Source: Verrucomicrobiota bacterium (GTDB lineage: Bacteria; Verrucomicrobiota; Verrucomicrobiia; Opitutales; Opitutaceae). Taken from it: a stretch of DNA of 64,000 bases. A program made the position numbers and the translations under genes. Location: positions 1 through 64,000 of the forward strand of contig JAEZAD010000210.1 in NCBI GenBank assembly GCA_023430565.1, read 5' to 3'. The notes under the pieces were generated by a model. The model was not told where the DNA came from and made no database searches. It saw only the letters and a list, made by a program, of their open reading frames with translations. Position 1 is the first letter of the stretch. Every line of letters starts with the position of its first letter. Positions 54,243 to 63,367 of this stretch are shown here, piece after piece.

Positions 54243-55220
54243 ATGAACGCCGGCGGAGCGGGCAAACCAAAGGTCGTCGCGATCACGGGAGCAGCGGGAA
54301 ATCTCGGCGGATTGCTGGCGCGCCACATGCTCGCAAAGACCGACGCAGACATGCGCCTCTTGATCCATCGGCGAGATTTGGCGAATGACCTCCGAACACA
54401 CCCGCGGGTGAGCGTCCACCGATGCGACCTAGCGCGGGCAGAGTCGCTGGTGCCAGCTTTGGCGGGTGCCGATTGCGTGGTTCACTTTGCAGGGGTTCTA
54501 TTCAAAGGCTGCCCCGAACGATTCCTGCCAACGACAAATACGGAATACTTCCGGAACCTCCTCTCCGCCGCGATTCAACAGCAGGTTCGCCGGATTGTCC
54601 TGATCAGCTTCCCGCATGTGGAGGGCGAGACCACGCCGAATCACCCGGCGACGGGTCTACTCGATGGCAACCCCGAGTCAGCTCACGCACGAACCCGGCT
54701 TGAAGAGGAGCGACTACTGTTTGATGCCGGCCGGCGCCACGGAATCGAAGCCGTGTCCCTTCGGGTCGGAATGGTGTACGGGCGTGGCATCCTGATGATG
54801 GACGCAGCCCGGTGGCTATCGCAACGACGGCTGCTCGGAGTTTGGAAGGAGCCCACTTGGATCCACCTGATTTCGAAAGATGATTTCGTCGCGGCAACGG
54901 CGAGCGCTACGATCCGGCCCGGGGTTTTGGGTATCTACCACCTTGGAGACGAGGGGAAGCAGACTCTCCAGGAATTTTTGGACACCTGCGCAACGGAATG
55001 GGGCACGACGAAACCGTGGCGGCTGCCGTTTCGATTGATCTATGCTGCCGCCGGACTCTGCGAATGGCAGTCGATGCTTTTCGGAACTGCGTCACCACTA
55101 ACACAGGACTTCATCTCGATTGGCCGTTGCTCGTATTACGGCGACACATCCCGCATGAAGTCCGACTTACTGCCCCAGCTCCGGTATCCAACACTCGCCT
55201 CCGGCCGGCAGCTTCTTTGA
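54243..55220 (+). CDS. NAD-dependent epimerase/dehydratase (extended SDR)
   Basis: 325 residues, ATG 54243. The N-terminal Rossmann motif is ITGAAGNLGG (about 15-24). ADCVVHFAG follows at about residue 80. The usual YxxxK active site is not obvious in the expected place (the region after LISFPHVEGE has no clear YxxxK). It may be an atypical SDR (NmrA/reductase-like). Starts 6 bases after the HNH gene, so it may share its transcript. Confidence 0.65.
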   Translation: MNAGGAGKPKVVAITGAAGNLGGLLARHMLAKTDADMRLLIHRRDLANDLRTHPRVSVHRCDLARAESLVPALAGADCVVHFAGVLFKGCPERFLPTTNTEYFRNLLSAAIQQQVRRIVLISFPHVEGETTPNHPATGLLDGNPESAHARTRLEEERLLFDAGRRHGIEAVSLRVGMVYGRGILMMDAARWLSQRRLLGVWKEPTWIHLISKDDFVAATASATIRPGVLGIYHLGDEGKQTLQEFLDTCATEWGTTKPWRLPFRLIYAAAGLCEWQSMLFGTASPLTQDFISIGRCSYYGDTSRMKSDLLPQLRYPTLASGRQLL

Positions 55221-55350
55221 GGCGATTGGCGCAGGTATGCGCCAATCGCGGTTGCTCCGTTGGGCCGAACCGTTCCGCTACGCGATGGACAGGAAGTTCT
55301 CGCAGCCGATGGCGCCCCTGCTAGCCTGCGTGTTCCCCGCTTCGACTTGT

Positions 55351-57138
55351 ATGAAAACCCTTCTGCCCCTCGGACGGCATTGCACTCAGCGGTCTCGCCT
55401 AATCGCCAGCTGCGCTATGCTCGTGGTTTCAGCGCTCGCACAAAACGCTCCGGCGCCGACGCCTGACGAGGACAAGAAAGAGGAAGAAGAACTTATCGTC
55501 CTCAGCGCATTCAGCCTGGGTGTGACACCCGGTGGATTCAAAGATGTCAGCTACGCACGCGATTTGTTGAAAGTTGGCTTGTTGCCGTTGCCGGGGGAGT
55601 TCACCGCGGAGGGTCTGTTCAGCGAATATGATCTGCCGCTTCCAAATGTCGGCACCTCCTCGAAGCTGCTGCGGATCTCAGGTGCGGGGAGGAGCGCGTC
55701 GATTCTGGCTCAACCGGAAGCCACCCACCTCGTGCAGATTGGCTTTGCCTCCGCGCTCACTGCCGAGACGTTCAAACGCGATCCCTTGTTCCTTGTGCTG
55801 GTCCTGGATGTCTCCGGCTCAATGGAGCAGAATATTCCGCTGCTGAAGAAATCGGTGCAGACCATCCTCGCCAAGCTGCGGGACGGCGATGCGGTTGCCA
55901 TCGTCACGTTCTCGGAGGACGTTCAGACGGTGACGCCGCCGGTGTTGGTCGGAAGGCCCGGGTGGGAGAACGTTGTCCGACAGGTGGACCAGATTGCCAT
56001 TCGCGGCGGCACGAACATCGAACTCGGGCTGCACGCGGGTTTCGCGCTCGAAGGCCAGCTGCCGACGGGCTTCGTCGGTCGTAAACGCGTGGTGTTGATC
56101 ACTGACGCTATGCCGAACATCGGCGAAGCTGGCCCGGAAACTTTCATGACCCTCGCGACCAACGCGTCACTCGCGGGAGTCGGACTGACGACCATCGGAC
56201 TTGGATTGGAATTCGACGCCGCCTTCGTTCGCAAAGTGAGCAGCGTCAGTGGCGGAAACGCCTACTGGTTTGCGGACGGGGAACAAATGCAGAAGACGCT
56301 CCAAGGCGATTTCGACTTCATGGTGACCGAGGTTGCCTTCGACCTGAAGTTGCAGGTTAAACCGGCGCACGGACTACGAATCAGCAAAGTATACGGTGTT
56401 CCGGGTGACGTATATGTCATCGCACCAGACGGCAGCCTCGTGATGGACGTGCCGACCTTGTTCCTTAGCCGAAACAAAGGTGGCATCTTCCTATCGTTGG
56501 TCGGGGCGCCAGCCGCGAAGAGCGATAGGCCCGTGCTGGGGCATGTCGACCTGTCGTACGTGCTCTATGGCAAGCATGACGCGGAAACTGATGCATTCGA
56601 AATTCGCATGCTAGGCCAGGGAGAAACGAGCGTTGGGCTAGATCGTGGGGAACTGCTGGTGAACGAATTCGAGGCGCTCAGTGCGGCTGGGCAGGCATTT
56701 TACCACGACAATCGCCTGCGGCCGGTACGCCAAATGGTGGACACGCTACGGCATAAGTTCGATCGCAGCACCGACCGTGAATTGAAGGCCGAGACGCAAC
56801 TGCTCGAAAAGATAAGCACCTTCCTGGAAGCGGCCGAACTTGAGCCGCAAATCCAGCCAGAACTTTACCTCGCCTCAACCGACGTGCCTCCCTTGGTGGG
56901 AGTGTGGCTGGCACAATCCGAACACCGCCCCTCCGAGCGGTGGATTTTCTTGCAGGGCGGCAAAGGTGCGGTCGTGTTCGCCGACGACAAGAAGGTCCGC
57001 TTGCGCGAACTCGAATGGTCGGCCAAGGGGATCGGCAAAAATGACCAGAAGGATTTCGAATTCGGCGTGGATTCAGATGGGCTTTTCCTTACCGGCGACC
57101 ATCAGAAGCTCCGTCTGACTCGCCTCGCGGACAAATAG
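55351..57138 (+). CDS. Secreted von Willebrand factor A domain protein
   Basis: 595 residues from ATG 55351, giving a signal peptide (RSRLIASCAMLVVSALAQ) followed by an acidic Pro-rich linker and EEELIVLSAFSL. The VWA domain shows MIDAS DVSGSM at about 153, then GGTNIE and LITDAMPN. The C-terminus (about 500-595) carries a separate beta-rich domain (PPLVGVWLAQSEHRP). Probably periplasmic or surface-exposed and metal-dependent in binding. The 'vLSaF' stretch recalls TonB-receptor N-termini of Opitutaceae-like bacteria. Confidence 0.75.
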   Translation: MKTLLPLGRHCTQRSRLIASCAMLVVSALAQNAPAPTPDEDKKEEEELIVLSAFSLGVTPGGFKDVSYARDLLKVGLLPLPGEFTAEGLFSEYDLPLPNVGTSSKLLRISGAGRSASILAQPEATHLVQIGFASALTAETFKRDPLFLVLVLDVSGSMEQNIPLLKKSVQTILAKLRDGDAVAIVTFSEDVQTVTPPVLVGRPGWENVVRQVDQIAIRGGTNIELGLHAGFALEGQLPTGFVGRKRVVLITDAMPNIGEAGPETFMTLATNASLAGVGLTTIGLGLEFDAAFVRKVSSVSGGNAYWFADGEQMQKTLQGDFDFMVTEVAFDLKLQVKPAHGLRISKVYGVPGDVYVIAPDGSLVMDVPTLFLSRNKGGIFLSLVGAPAAKSDRPVLGHVDLSYVLYGKHDAETDAFEIRMLGQGETSVGLDRGELLVNEFEALSAAGQAFYHDNRLRPVRQMVDTLRHKFDRSTDRELKAETQLLEKISTFLEAAELEPQIQPELYLASTDVPPLVGVWLAQSEHRPSERWIFLQGGKGAVVFADDKKVRLRELEWSAKGIGKNDQKDFEFGVDSDGLFLTGDHQKLRLTRLADK

Positions 57139-57411
57139 AGTGAAAAAGAAACCGGTGCCGGAGTCACGGACGCCGAAAGTGAACAGAGCGACAGGCCCTA
57201 AAATGACTGCGACCTTCGGGAGATCTCTCGCCGTGAGCGACGGTGAACGTCCTTCACCCAGCTTCTTCTTCGCTCGAATTTTCCTTCTCTCATTCCACGA
57301 AGCGCGCACAATGATTGTCATGTCTAGCCGCAAACCGGAGTTACTAAGAACGAATACGGATCGGGACCATCACGGCCGCGCCGAGCGCACTAAGTAACCG
57401 GCTGTTGAGCC
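57139..57411 (+). other. 273-base gap, doubtful 85-codon frame
   Basis: A frame from GTG 57140 (MKKKPVPESRTPKVNRA...) to 57397 is open but low-complexity and basic, with no family resemblance. It overlaps the preceding stop. Coding is doubtful; no hairpin was seen. Confidence 0.2.
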
Positions 57412-58317
57412 ATGATGCGCTTACCCATGTGGGTTATCCTGACGATTCTCGGCGCGTTGATCACCTGCGGCGGCGTCATCTACAAATATCACGAAGACAA
57501 ACGATCTTCGACCCGACGTGCTGAGGATGAGGAGAAGCGCCACAAAGAACTGGTCACGATTCTAGCTGCGGCGAACGCAAAGCAAGCTGCCTATACCTCG
57601 GCGGTGGAGGATCTGAAAGCCAAGGGACAACCTGTGCCGCCCTCAACGAGTGGGGTGGATTTTTCCGAGGTGGACTCCCGGCTAGAAAAGGCCCTCAAGG
57701 AGGTGGAGCCGGCGCGTGCCGCAAGACTTCGTAAAGAAAGTGATCGAGTCGGTCGCGAGCATTTCGCTGTCACGCTCGCTAAAGACCTGAGCGCCGAATC
57801 GAGGCCGGTGTTGGAGCGGATTTTGGAACTGGTGAAGCAAACGGTCGCCCGGGGGCAAACCACAGGTCTGTATCGGGCCGTTACCGTGGAGAACGAAATT
57901 CCGGTGCCGGCAGATGTGGTCAGCGTGTTCGATCCAATCGGGGGCCTACGAACTCACCCATCAAGGGATCCCCTCGCGACAATTCGATTCGATGCAAGCA
58001 CTCCTCACGAGTGGCTACTCAGATTAGATCAGGGAACAGTCTCCGACTGGGAAACCCAGTCACCCGAGGTCGTCTCAGAAAAAGCGAAGATGCCGTCTAT
58101 ATCGGTGGTATTCTTCAGGAAGGATCTGGGTGAGACCTGGCTCGCTGAGATTCGCGTGAAGCGCGGCTCGCCAATGGATGTAACCGTGAAATGGATCCAC
58201 GCGGACGTCTCACATACGAAGCTCGAAGGCTTGCGGGGTGAAAGTATGGTGCGAGTCGCGCTTGCCGAGCTGATGGCAGAATCGAGGATTCGGGCTGAAC
58301 AAGAACCGAGGAGATAG
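57412..58317 (+). CDS. Membrane-anchored hypothetical protein with coiled-coil stretch
   Basis: 301 residues, ATG 57412. One N-terminal membrane helix (WVILTILGALITCGGVIY), then a charged helical region (YHEDKRSSTRRAEDEEKRHKE; LEKALKEVEPARAARLRK) likely coiled coil, then a soluble beta-rich part. No family recognised. Together with the preceding VWA protein it forms an envelope-facing pair. Confidence 0.5.
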   Translation: MMRLPMWVILTILGALITCGGVIYKYHEDKRSSTRRAEDEEKRHKELVTILAAANAKQAAYTSAVEDLKAKGQPVPPSTSGVDFSEVDSRLEKALKEVEPARAARLRKESDRVGREHFAVTLAKDLSAESRPVLERILELVKQTVARGQTTGLYRAVTVENEIPVPADVVSVFDPIGGLRTHPSRDPLATIRFDASTPHEWLLRLDQGTVSDWETQSPEVVSEKAKMPSISVVFFRKDLGETWLAEIRVKRGSPMDVTVKWIHADVSHTKLEGLRGESMVRVALAELMAESRIRAEQEPRR

Positions 58318-58408
58318 CGCGGTGGCTATCCGGCTGCCGCGCCTATCGACGGGGCTGCCGCTAGTTTTGGCGTGGGGCTTTACGGTCCATTCGACGTCCT
58401 CTCAGCGG

Positions 58409-58843
58409 TCAAATTGGCGAGCAAATCCGGCGGGCTTCACGGATCAATGCTCGCAAACTGACTCGTTTCGTATGCTTCAAGAGCACGTAAATCTGTAGGG
58501 GCGTAAGGCGCTCCAGCACCATTAGCTGGCTAACTCTGGCAATTGAAATGCCCTCTGCTTCCGCAATGGTGCGTAAACCGCTGGCTGCGCCGGTCTGAAG
58601 CTGCTTCGCCCAAGCTCGCACTTTCGTCACCGTGGCAATGGTCTGCTGCCTCGTATCCGGCATCGTCGCTGCGTCTGGCGGGACGTTCGGATGAGGAAAA
58701 GGGCTGAAGATCGACGGACTCGCCTTCGATCGCCCGACCGGGAAAGACACACCGACGATTAGCTCGATGGATCGACCCTGGCCTCGACGTGCGCAGCCAG
58801 TGGCGTCCAAAGTCGATCCCTTCGACCGAATTGGTGTGATCAA
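58409..58843 (-). pseudogene. C-terminal tail of a large serine recombinase (remnant)
   Basis: 144 codons from a possible ATG at 58843. KVRAWAKQLQTGAASGLRTI-AEAEGISIARVSQLMVLERLTPLQI matches the ParB/HTH-like tail that ends many large serine recombinases (pattern R-x-W...L-x-x-G-x-x-s-x-x-x-I-A-x-x-E-G-x-s...R-V-s). The catalytic Ser domain and zinc ribbon are absent. A second, frameshifted copy lies at 62859-63210. Likely debris of the island's integration machinery; a short standalone HTH protein is the alternative. Confidence 0.5.
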
Positions 58844-58897
58844 GCGGCCGACCGGGCAATTCGACGGCTCGGTGAAAGCGGCGGCTACGGCGCTGCG

Positions 58898-59881
58898 TTA
58901 GGACGATACGGCGTGTCGCAGTTTGCTTTCGAGTTGATCAAGCATCCGGATCCGTTCGTCGAACAACTCCCAATCGCGGTGCTTTTCGATCGTCCGGGTG
59001 CGGCAGCGCGATATCGCATCCAAGGCCGCGCTCCTCACTGACTCATCGCAAACTCCGTCGATTTTCAGCTGAGCGAATGCGAAACCGATCTTCGCTTCCT
59101 CCCACATGATGTCCATCGTCTCATCACCGGAGGGATATGCCGTGGTCATGCCCCAATCTCGCACTAACTGATCTAGAAATTTCGCAGCGGGCGTGCGCTT
59201 GGATTTGCCGCGCCATTCGGAATATAGACTCAACACATCGGCCCCTGTGTCGTTGCCGTGAGGAGCAAAATCATCGGCACATTTCCAGAAGAACGGATTA
59301 TCCAAAATCTGCCGGGCGTTGGGATGATAGTCCTCCCAATCAACGCCAAGCTTATCCCATTCATCCATTGCATCGCGCGCCCTCTTTGCTTCTTCGGCCA
59401 GGCGCTCCGCCAACGCGGCCAGTTCCTCCGTGTCTTTCGGAAGCGAATCCAGCCGCTGCCGAATCCATTCAGTAAACGCGGCGAAGTCGAAATCATCCGA
59501 TCGCTTCAGGCACGCTCCGGCATTCAGTAGGTGTTCCGCGGCCTCTTTCGCCGCAGCGACGAAGACATCAAGCTTGGGTGGGCCAAAACTTTCCACCAAG
59601 CGGGAGTCGCCGAGGCGACTGAGGTAGTTCAGCTCCAGTTTGCCTTTCTTTCGGGAATATCGACGACTAGGAAGTCCTGCGATGAAACGGCCATAGAGGT
59701 CGGTAATGGATTCAGCGGATCCCACGATTTCTGCGGGTGTCACAAAATACGGGTTTACATCGATCTCTCGAATCGCTGAGCCGAAATCAGGTTGGCCGGA
59801 TTCGAAATATTGCCCGACGAGCGAGAAGCTCGAATGCCCGCCGTAAGTCGTGCGTGTGTGAATATGAACCCAGATTTTCAT
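58898..59881 (-). CDS. Hypothetical protein
   Basis: 327 residues from ATG 59881 (MKIWVHIHTRTTYGGHSSF); a longer frame to 60019 overlaps the upstream gene and is rejected. A predicted coiled stretch (LAALAERLAEEAKRARDAMDEWDKL) lies in the middle. Not recognised. It lies 14 bases behind the membrane HEAT-type gene, hence likely one operon. Confidence 0.5.
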   Translation of the reverse strand: MKIWVHIHTRTTYGGHSSFSLVGQYFESGQPDFGSAIREIDVNPYFVTPAEIVGSAESITDLYGRFIAGLPSRRYSRKKGKLELNYLSRLGDSRLVESFGPPKLDVFVAAAKEAAEHLLNAGACLKRSDDFDFAAFTEWIRQRLDSLPKDTEELAALAERLAEEAKRARDAMDEWDKLGVDWEDYHPNARQILDNPFFWKCADDFAPHGNDTGADVLSLYSEWRGKSKRTPAAKFLDQLVRDWGMTTAYPSGDETMDIMWEEAKIGFAFAQLKIDGVCDESVRSAALDAISRCRTRTIEKHRDWELFDERIRMLDQLESKLRHAVSS

Positions 59882-59895
59882 CACCGTTTCCCGTC

Positions 59896-61554
59896 CTAAT
59901 TCAGCGACTCCCCTGCGATGACGCGCTCTATCCGCGCTTTGACGTCGGCCTGAGGCTCTTCGGCGCTGGCACGGCGGAGGGCAGTCAATATTTCGGCGTC
60001 TCGATCGTCGGCTCTCCATCCGGCGAGCGCTTTGATCGCCATGTTTCGGTTCCGGATGACCGGACTTCGTAGGCCTGCAAGGACGAGCGGCTTTCCCTTG
60101 CCTGAGAAACGGTCGAGCGACTGGAGAACCATATCCAACGCTGAGTGTGATTTGAATTCAGGACCCAAGCCCATCGAATCACTTGGACCGGAAGCAATCT
60201 GTCGAAGAGGGATTGTTGACGCGGCCAAATCAACAATGCCATCGATACGCTCAGCATTGGCCTGCGCCATGACCTGAAACCAGCGGCTCGCGTCAGTGGG
60301 ATCGGCCTGAACTCGGCGCCAGTGTGTCTGCCAAGTATCTATTCCCAACCGTTTCGCCGCATTGTTCGCCTCATTGAACGTGCTCCACTCCTCGCTTTCC
60401 AGTCCGCGACGCACCAGGTCAGGCCACTCGGGCCGCTTCAAGTATGCCTGCGAGGAGAGGAGCACCGCCTGCCGCCGCTCCTCACTCCAACCGTTCCTTT
60501 CTCGTGCCGCCGAATCCCACGCGCTTGAACCGACATAATCGGCAATCGATTCAACTACTCCGAAGTATGCGAGTTCCAGGGATCGGTTCTCAATCTGCCG
60601 CAAGTAATCAGACACGACGGCCGCTGCCTGCGTGTAGTCATTGATGTCCCTCGCTGGTCCACCCACGATCAGGGCACGGAGGAGGTCAGTTGCGGCTTTC
60701 AGCGTCTCCCCATCAGCATCTTTCGCTGCTAACGCCCGGTCGAGATCACCCGAGGTTGCGCAAACAAAGGCAAGGTATTCGTGCATGACAATGTTGTCGT
60801 AGCCTCGCAGAAGCAGCCACCGCTTAATCTCAGCATTCTTCGTGTCGGCCAACCGCTCCACGACATGGATGCGGCCCCAACCGTGGACACGCTGCGCCAA
60901 GTCAAACAACGCCGGTTCTGGTTCGGGAAGCGTGTTCGTTAGAGCCACGGCAGAATACAGTGTGAATTCCTCGTGGCGCCCGAGCAGGGAGATTACGTCC
61001 ACATCTCTGCGGTCCCGAATGAGGCCAAGCAGGGAGATTGCGAACTTCACCGGCTCGCGATCGGGAGATCCGGTTGCGATCGCGAGGGCGAAGCTACGCA
61101 GCGATTCGGTTACGGGCGTTCGTTGCTGGACGATTTTTTCCAGAGCGGCGTCCAGAAAGTCCAAGACGGAGTTCCCTTGGAGAAGCTCATACAGTTCGCG
61201 CTGAGCAGCTGCGTCCCCGGTCCGTGCGATGCGACCGATCAACGAACTGATTTCGGCGGCCTTTTGCTTCGTCTGCTCTCCGCTGCCGTGATGGCCGAAC
61301 GCTCCATCGAGTCCTCCGGCGACCCATCGCAACCCGCCCGGCTTGCTACGCTTGCTCTCGTCGGGAAGGTCCCCGGCGGATGCGGCGATTGCGCCGGTCT
61401 CATCCAGGTTTCGCTGGATGAAGTCATAGATCGACTCACCCTCACTCCAAAGCACTGGCACCTTCAGAGGACGAGATCGGAGCCGCGACAGGACAAGAAC
61501 GGCCCCAACCACCAGAGCAATCCCTGCGGCGATGAAAGCCAGTTTCATCAGCAC
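59896..61554 (-). CDS. Membrane-anchored helical-repeat protein
   Basis: 552 residues. One N-terminal membrane helix (LAFIAAGIALVVGAVLVLSRL), then helical repeats with HEAT/Armadillo-like spacing; the C-terminal repeat SPVIRNRNMAIKALAGWR...ILTALRRASAEEPQADVKARI is the clearest. Probably a cytoplasm- or periplasm-facing scaffold. Followed in the operon by the 327-residue protein and preceded by a secreted TPR/HEAT protein. Confidence 0.55.
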   Translation of the reverse strand: MLMKLAFIAAGIALVVGAVLVLSRLRSRPLKVPVLWSEGESIYDFIQRNLDETGAIAASAGDLPDESKRSKPGGLRWVAGGLDGAFGHHGSGEQTKQKAAEISSLIGRIARTGDAAAQRELYELLQGNSVLDFLDAALEKIVQQRTPVTESLRSFALAIATGSPDREPVKFAISLLGLIRDRRDVDVISLLGRHEEFTLYSAVALTNTLPEPEPALFDLAQRVHGWGRIHVVERLADTKNAEIKRWLLLRGYDNIVMHEYLAFVCATSGDLDRALAAKDADGETLKAATDLLRALIVGGPARDINDYTQAAAVVSDYLRQIENRSLELAYFGVVESIADYVGSSAWDSAARERNGWSEERRQAVLLSSQAYLKRPEWPDLVRRGLESEEWSTFNEANNAAKRLGIDTWQTHWRRVQADPTDASRWFQVMAQANAERIDGIVDLAASTIPLRQIASGPSDSMGLGPEFKSHSALDMVLQSLDRFSGKGKPLVLAGLRSPVIRNRNMAIKALAGWRADDRDAEILTALRRASAEEPQADVKARIERVIAGESLN

Positions 61555-61602
61555 AGGCAGCCAGAGCTATCACTGGTCCGCAATCTTCGATGCGTGAACC
61601 CA

Positions 61603-62793
61603 CTACACGCCTTGGGACGCCACTCGGCGGTCGCGGATCCACTCGGTCCACCTGCGAGAAAACTCCCTCGGCTCGATCTCCCATGTGTTCTCGATTACAG
61701 GACCGTCACCGTAAAGTTGCCGCAGAATCCGGTCTGTGAAGTCTTGATCCAGCCGATCGTCGCTGCGAGCTGCGAGGTCCAGCAGAGGCTCAATTTCGGA
61801 ATCATTACCCAAGCTGTGCAGCGCGGCCACCGCGTGGAGACGGTTCGCGTGGTCGGCATCAGGGGAACAGAACTTAAGTAAAAGCGGGATGGCACGTCTG
61901 TCGCCTAGCTCGCCAAGCGCTGGGATAACGCGATTTCTCTCCCAATTCTTGGCGATCTGAAGTTGCGCCACGAGGATATCGAAAGACTCCGGGAAATTGT
62001 GGCCCGCGAGAGCATAAATGGCGCTGTCGTAGTCGCGGCTCTCCTTGCTCTCGATATAGAGCTTAACTATTCGTCTCGCGGTAGGTGTAATGAACGCTCG
62101 AAGTGCTTCGAGCCGCTTGGTTGCGAGTTCAGCACCTTTGGATTTCGGGCAAAGATCAACGACGCGTTGATACACCGGAATCGCGGCTCGGCCACGCTTT
62201 GTCTTCTCAAGGAGAAAACCGTATCTCACACCGTCGAGGTCAGGGGCAGGGCGATAGAGCGACAACCCTTCCTGTGCACGTGCAGCTTCCTCGTGCACCA
62301 ACGCAGTTTTGTAGTCATGTTTTCTCTGGTAGATACCCGCCTTCCGGCGTTCGACAGCCTGCATCACTGTGGCCATCCAATTTCCACATCCTCCACCTGG
62401 CTCGATCAAGTCGAGGCGTGACAGCGCCTCCTGCTCCCGTCCGGAAAGCTCAAGCAAAACACAAATGCCGGTGTCGGCAGAATCGCGGTTGAAGTAGACG
62501 TCGTCTTTCGGTTGGGCTTCGAGCGCACTGAGTAACGCTGCCGCCCGCAATTTCACCTCGCCCCAACCGGGAGCCGCCCCTGGTTGCACGCCGTAGCGTA
62601 ACTCGAATGTATCCAAGTCGGAACCCAATGACGCCAAAGCCACGAGACAACCTTCGAGAGAATCCTTTTCACCCGAAGCCTTCTCGGCGTGTTCAAGTCC
62701 AACCAGAAGGTGGCGGATACCGTCCACAGGGGTCTGCGCGGTCGCGGGGTTGCAGACGGCAACGAGCCAAAAAGCGGGGACGAGATAACGCAC
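61603..62793 (-). CDS. Secreted TPR/HEAT-repeat protein
   Basis: 396 residues from GTG 62793, with a signal peptide ending near NPATAQT. The middle reads like tetratricopeptide helices (REQEALSRLDLIEPG; KRGRAAIPVYQRVVDLCPKSKGAELATKRLEALR). The C-terminal part has HEAT-like repeats (NWERNRVIPALGELGDRRAIPLLLKFC; HAVAALHSLGNDSEIEPLLDLA). Scaffold or adaptor role inferred. First gene of a three-gene minus-strand operon. Confidence 0.6.
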   Translation of the reverse strand: MRYLVPAFWLVAVCNPATAQTPVDGIRHLLVGLEHAEKASGEKDSLEGCLVALASLGSDLDTFELRYGVQPGAAPGWGEVKLRAAALLSALEAQPKDDVYFNRDSADTGICVLLELSGREQEALSRLDLIEPGGGCGNWMATVMQAVERRKAGIYQRKHDYKTALVHEEAARAQEGLSLYRPAPDLDGVRYGFLLEKTKRGRAAIPVYQRVVDLCPKSKGAELATKRLEALRAFITPTARRIVKLYIESKESRDYDSAIYALAGHNFPESFDILVAQLQIAKNWERNRVIPALGELGDRRAIPLLLKFCSPDADHANRLHAVAALHSLGNDSEIEPLLDLAARSDDRLDQDFTDRILRQLYGDGPVIENTWEIEPREFSRRWTEWIRDRRVASQGV

Positions 62794-62858
62794 GGCTTCT
62801 TAGGGGTTATACTTCTCCTGTCGCAATGAACGTCGTGACGCAATCATCTGGTTTCGCG

Positions 62859-63210
62859 TTACGACGATCCGTTTCTGCGGGCTTCCAAAATCAGCCCGCG
62901 CAGGCTCGGACGTATCGCACGGTCAAGGGAAGCTTGGACTTGCTCGGACGTGACCCGCCCAAGAACCATCAACTGACTGGCGCGGGCGACTGAAAGGCCC
63001 TCGGCACCAGCAATGGCAGAAAAGCCATTGAGTTGGCCGGAGCGGAGCAGCCGTGCCCACCCCCGAAGTTTTCGCCACTGTCGCTCGGGATCTGTTCTTT
63101 CGGTGCCCCGCCGCGCTCACTCCTTGTGTGGCCTCCGGGTGGCCGACAGGGCTGAAGATCGACGGACCCGATCTCGACCGCCTCGCGGGAACGCCCCGGG
63201 CACTTCGATC
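62859..63210 (-). pseudogene. Second serine-recombinase C-terminal tail, frameshifted
   Basis: In a 574-base gap. Minus-strand frame one reads RSRSGPSIFSPVGHPE, then a second frame reads QWRKLRGWARLLRSGQLNGF...AGAEGLSVARASQLMVLGRVTSEQV...SLRGLILEARR to a stop at 62859. It is clearly homologous along its length to the remnant at 58409-58843 (RSKASPSIFSPFPHP...). One frameshift near 63110. It marks the probable right border of the island. Confidence 0.6.
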
Positions 63211-63367
63211 CGCCACACGCAGCGGCCCAACCTCGGGCAACTCATACGAAAACCATCGGCGTTTTGCTGGCCCGCCGCGGCTGTGAAGCAGCACGACCAT
63301 CGTGGCACTCCCCCTGATGCTCGATCACCGCCCGCGGTGCTATCCTGCGCACGAACCCCGCTCCCCT

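Noticed and set aside
6591..63367. Direct repeat of the tRNA-Leu 3' end as right attachment site
   Set aside because: I looked for the T-arm/acceptor sequence and for GGACTTAAAATC near the right border and saw neither, so no att pair is claimed.
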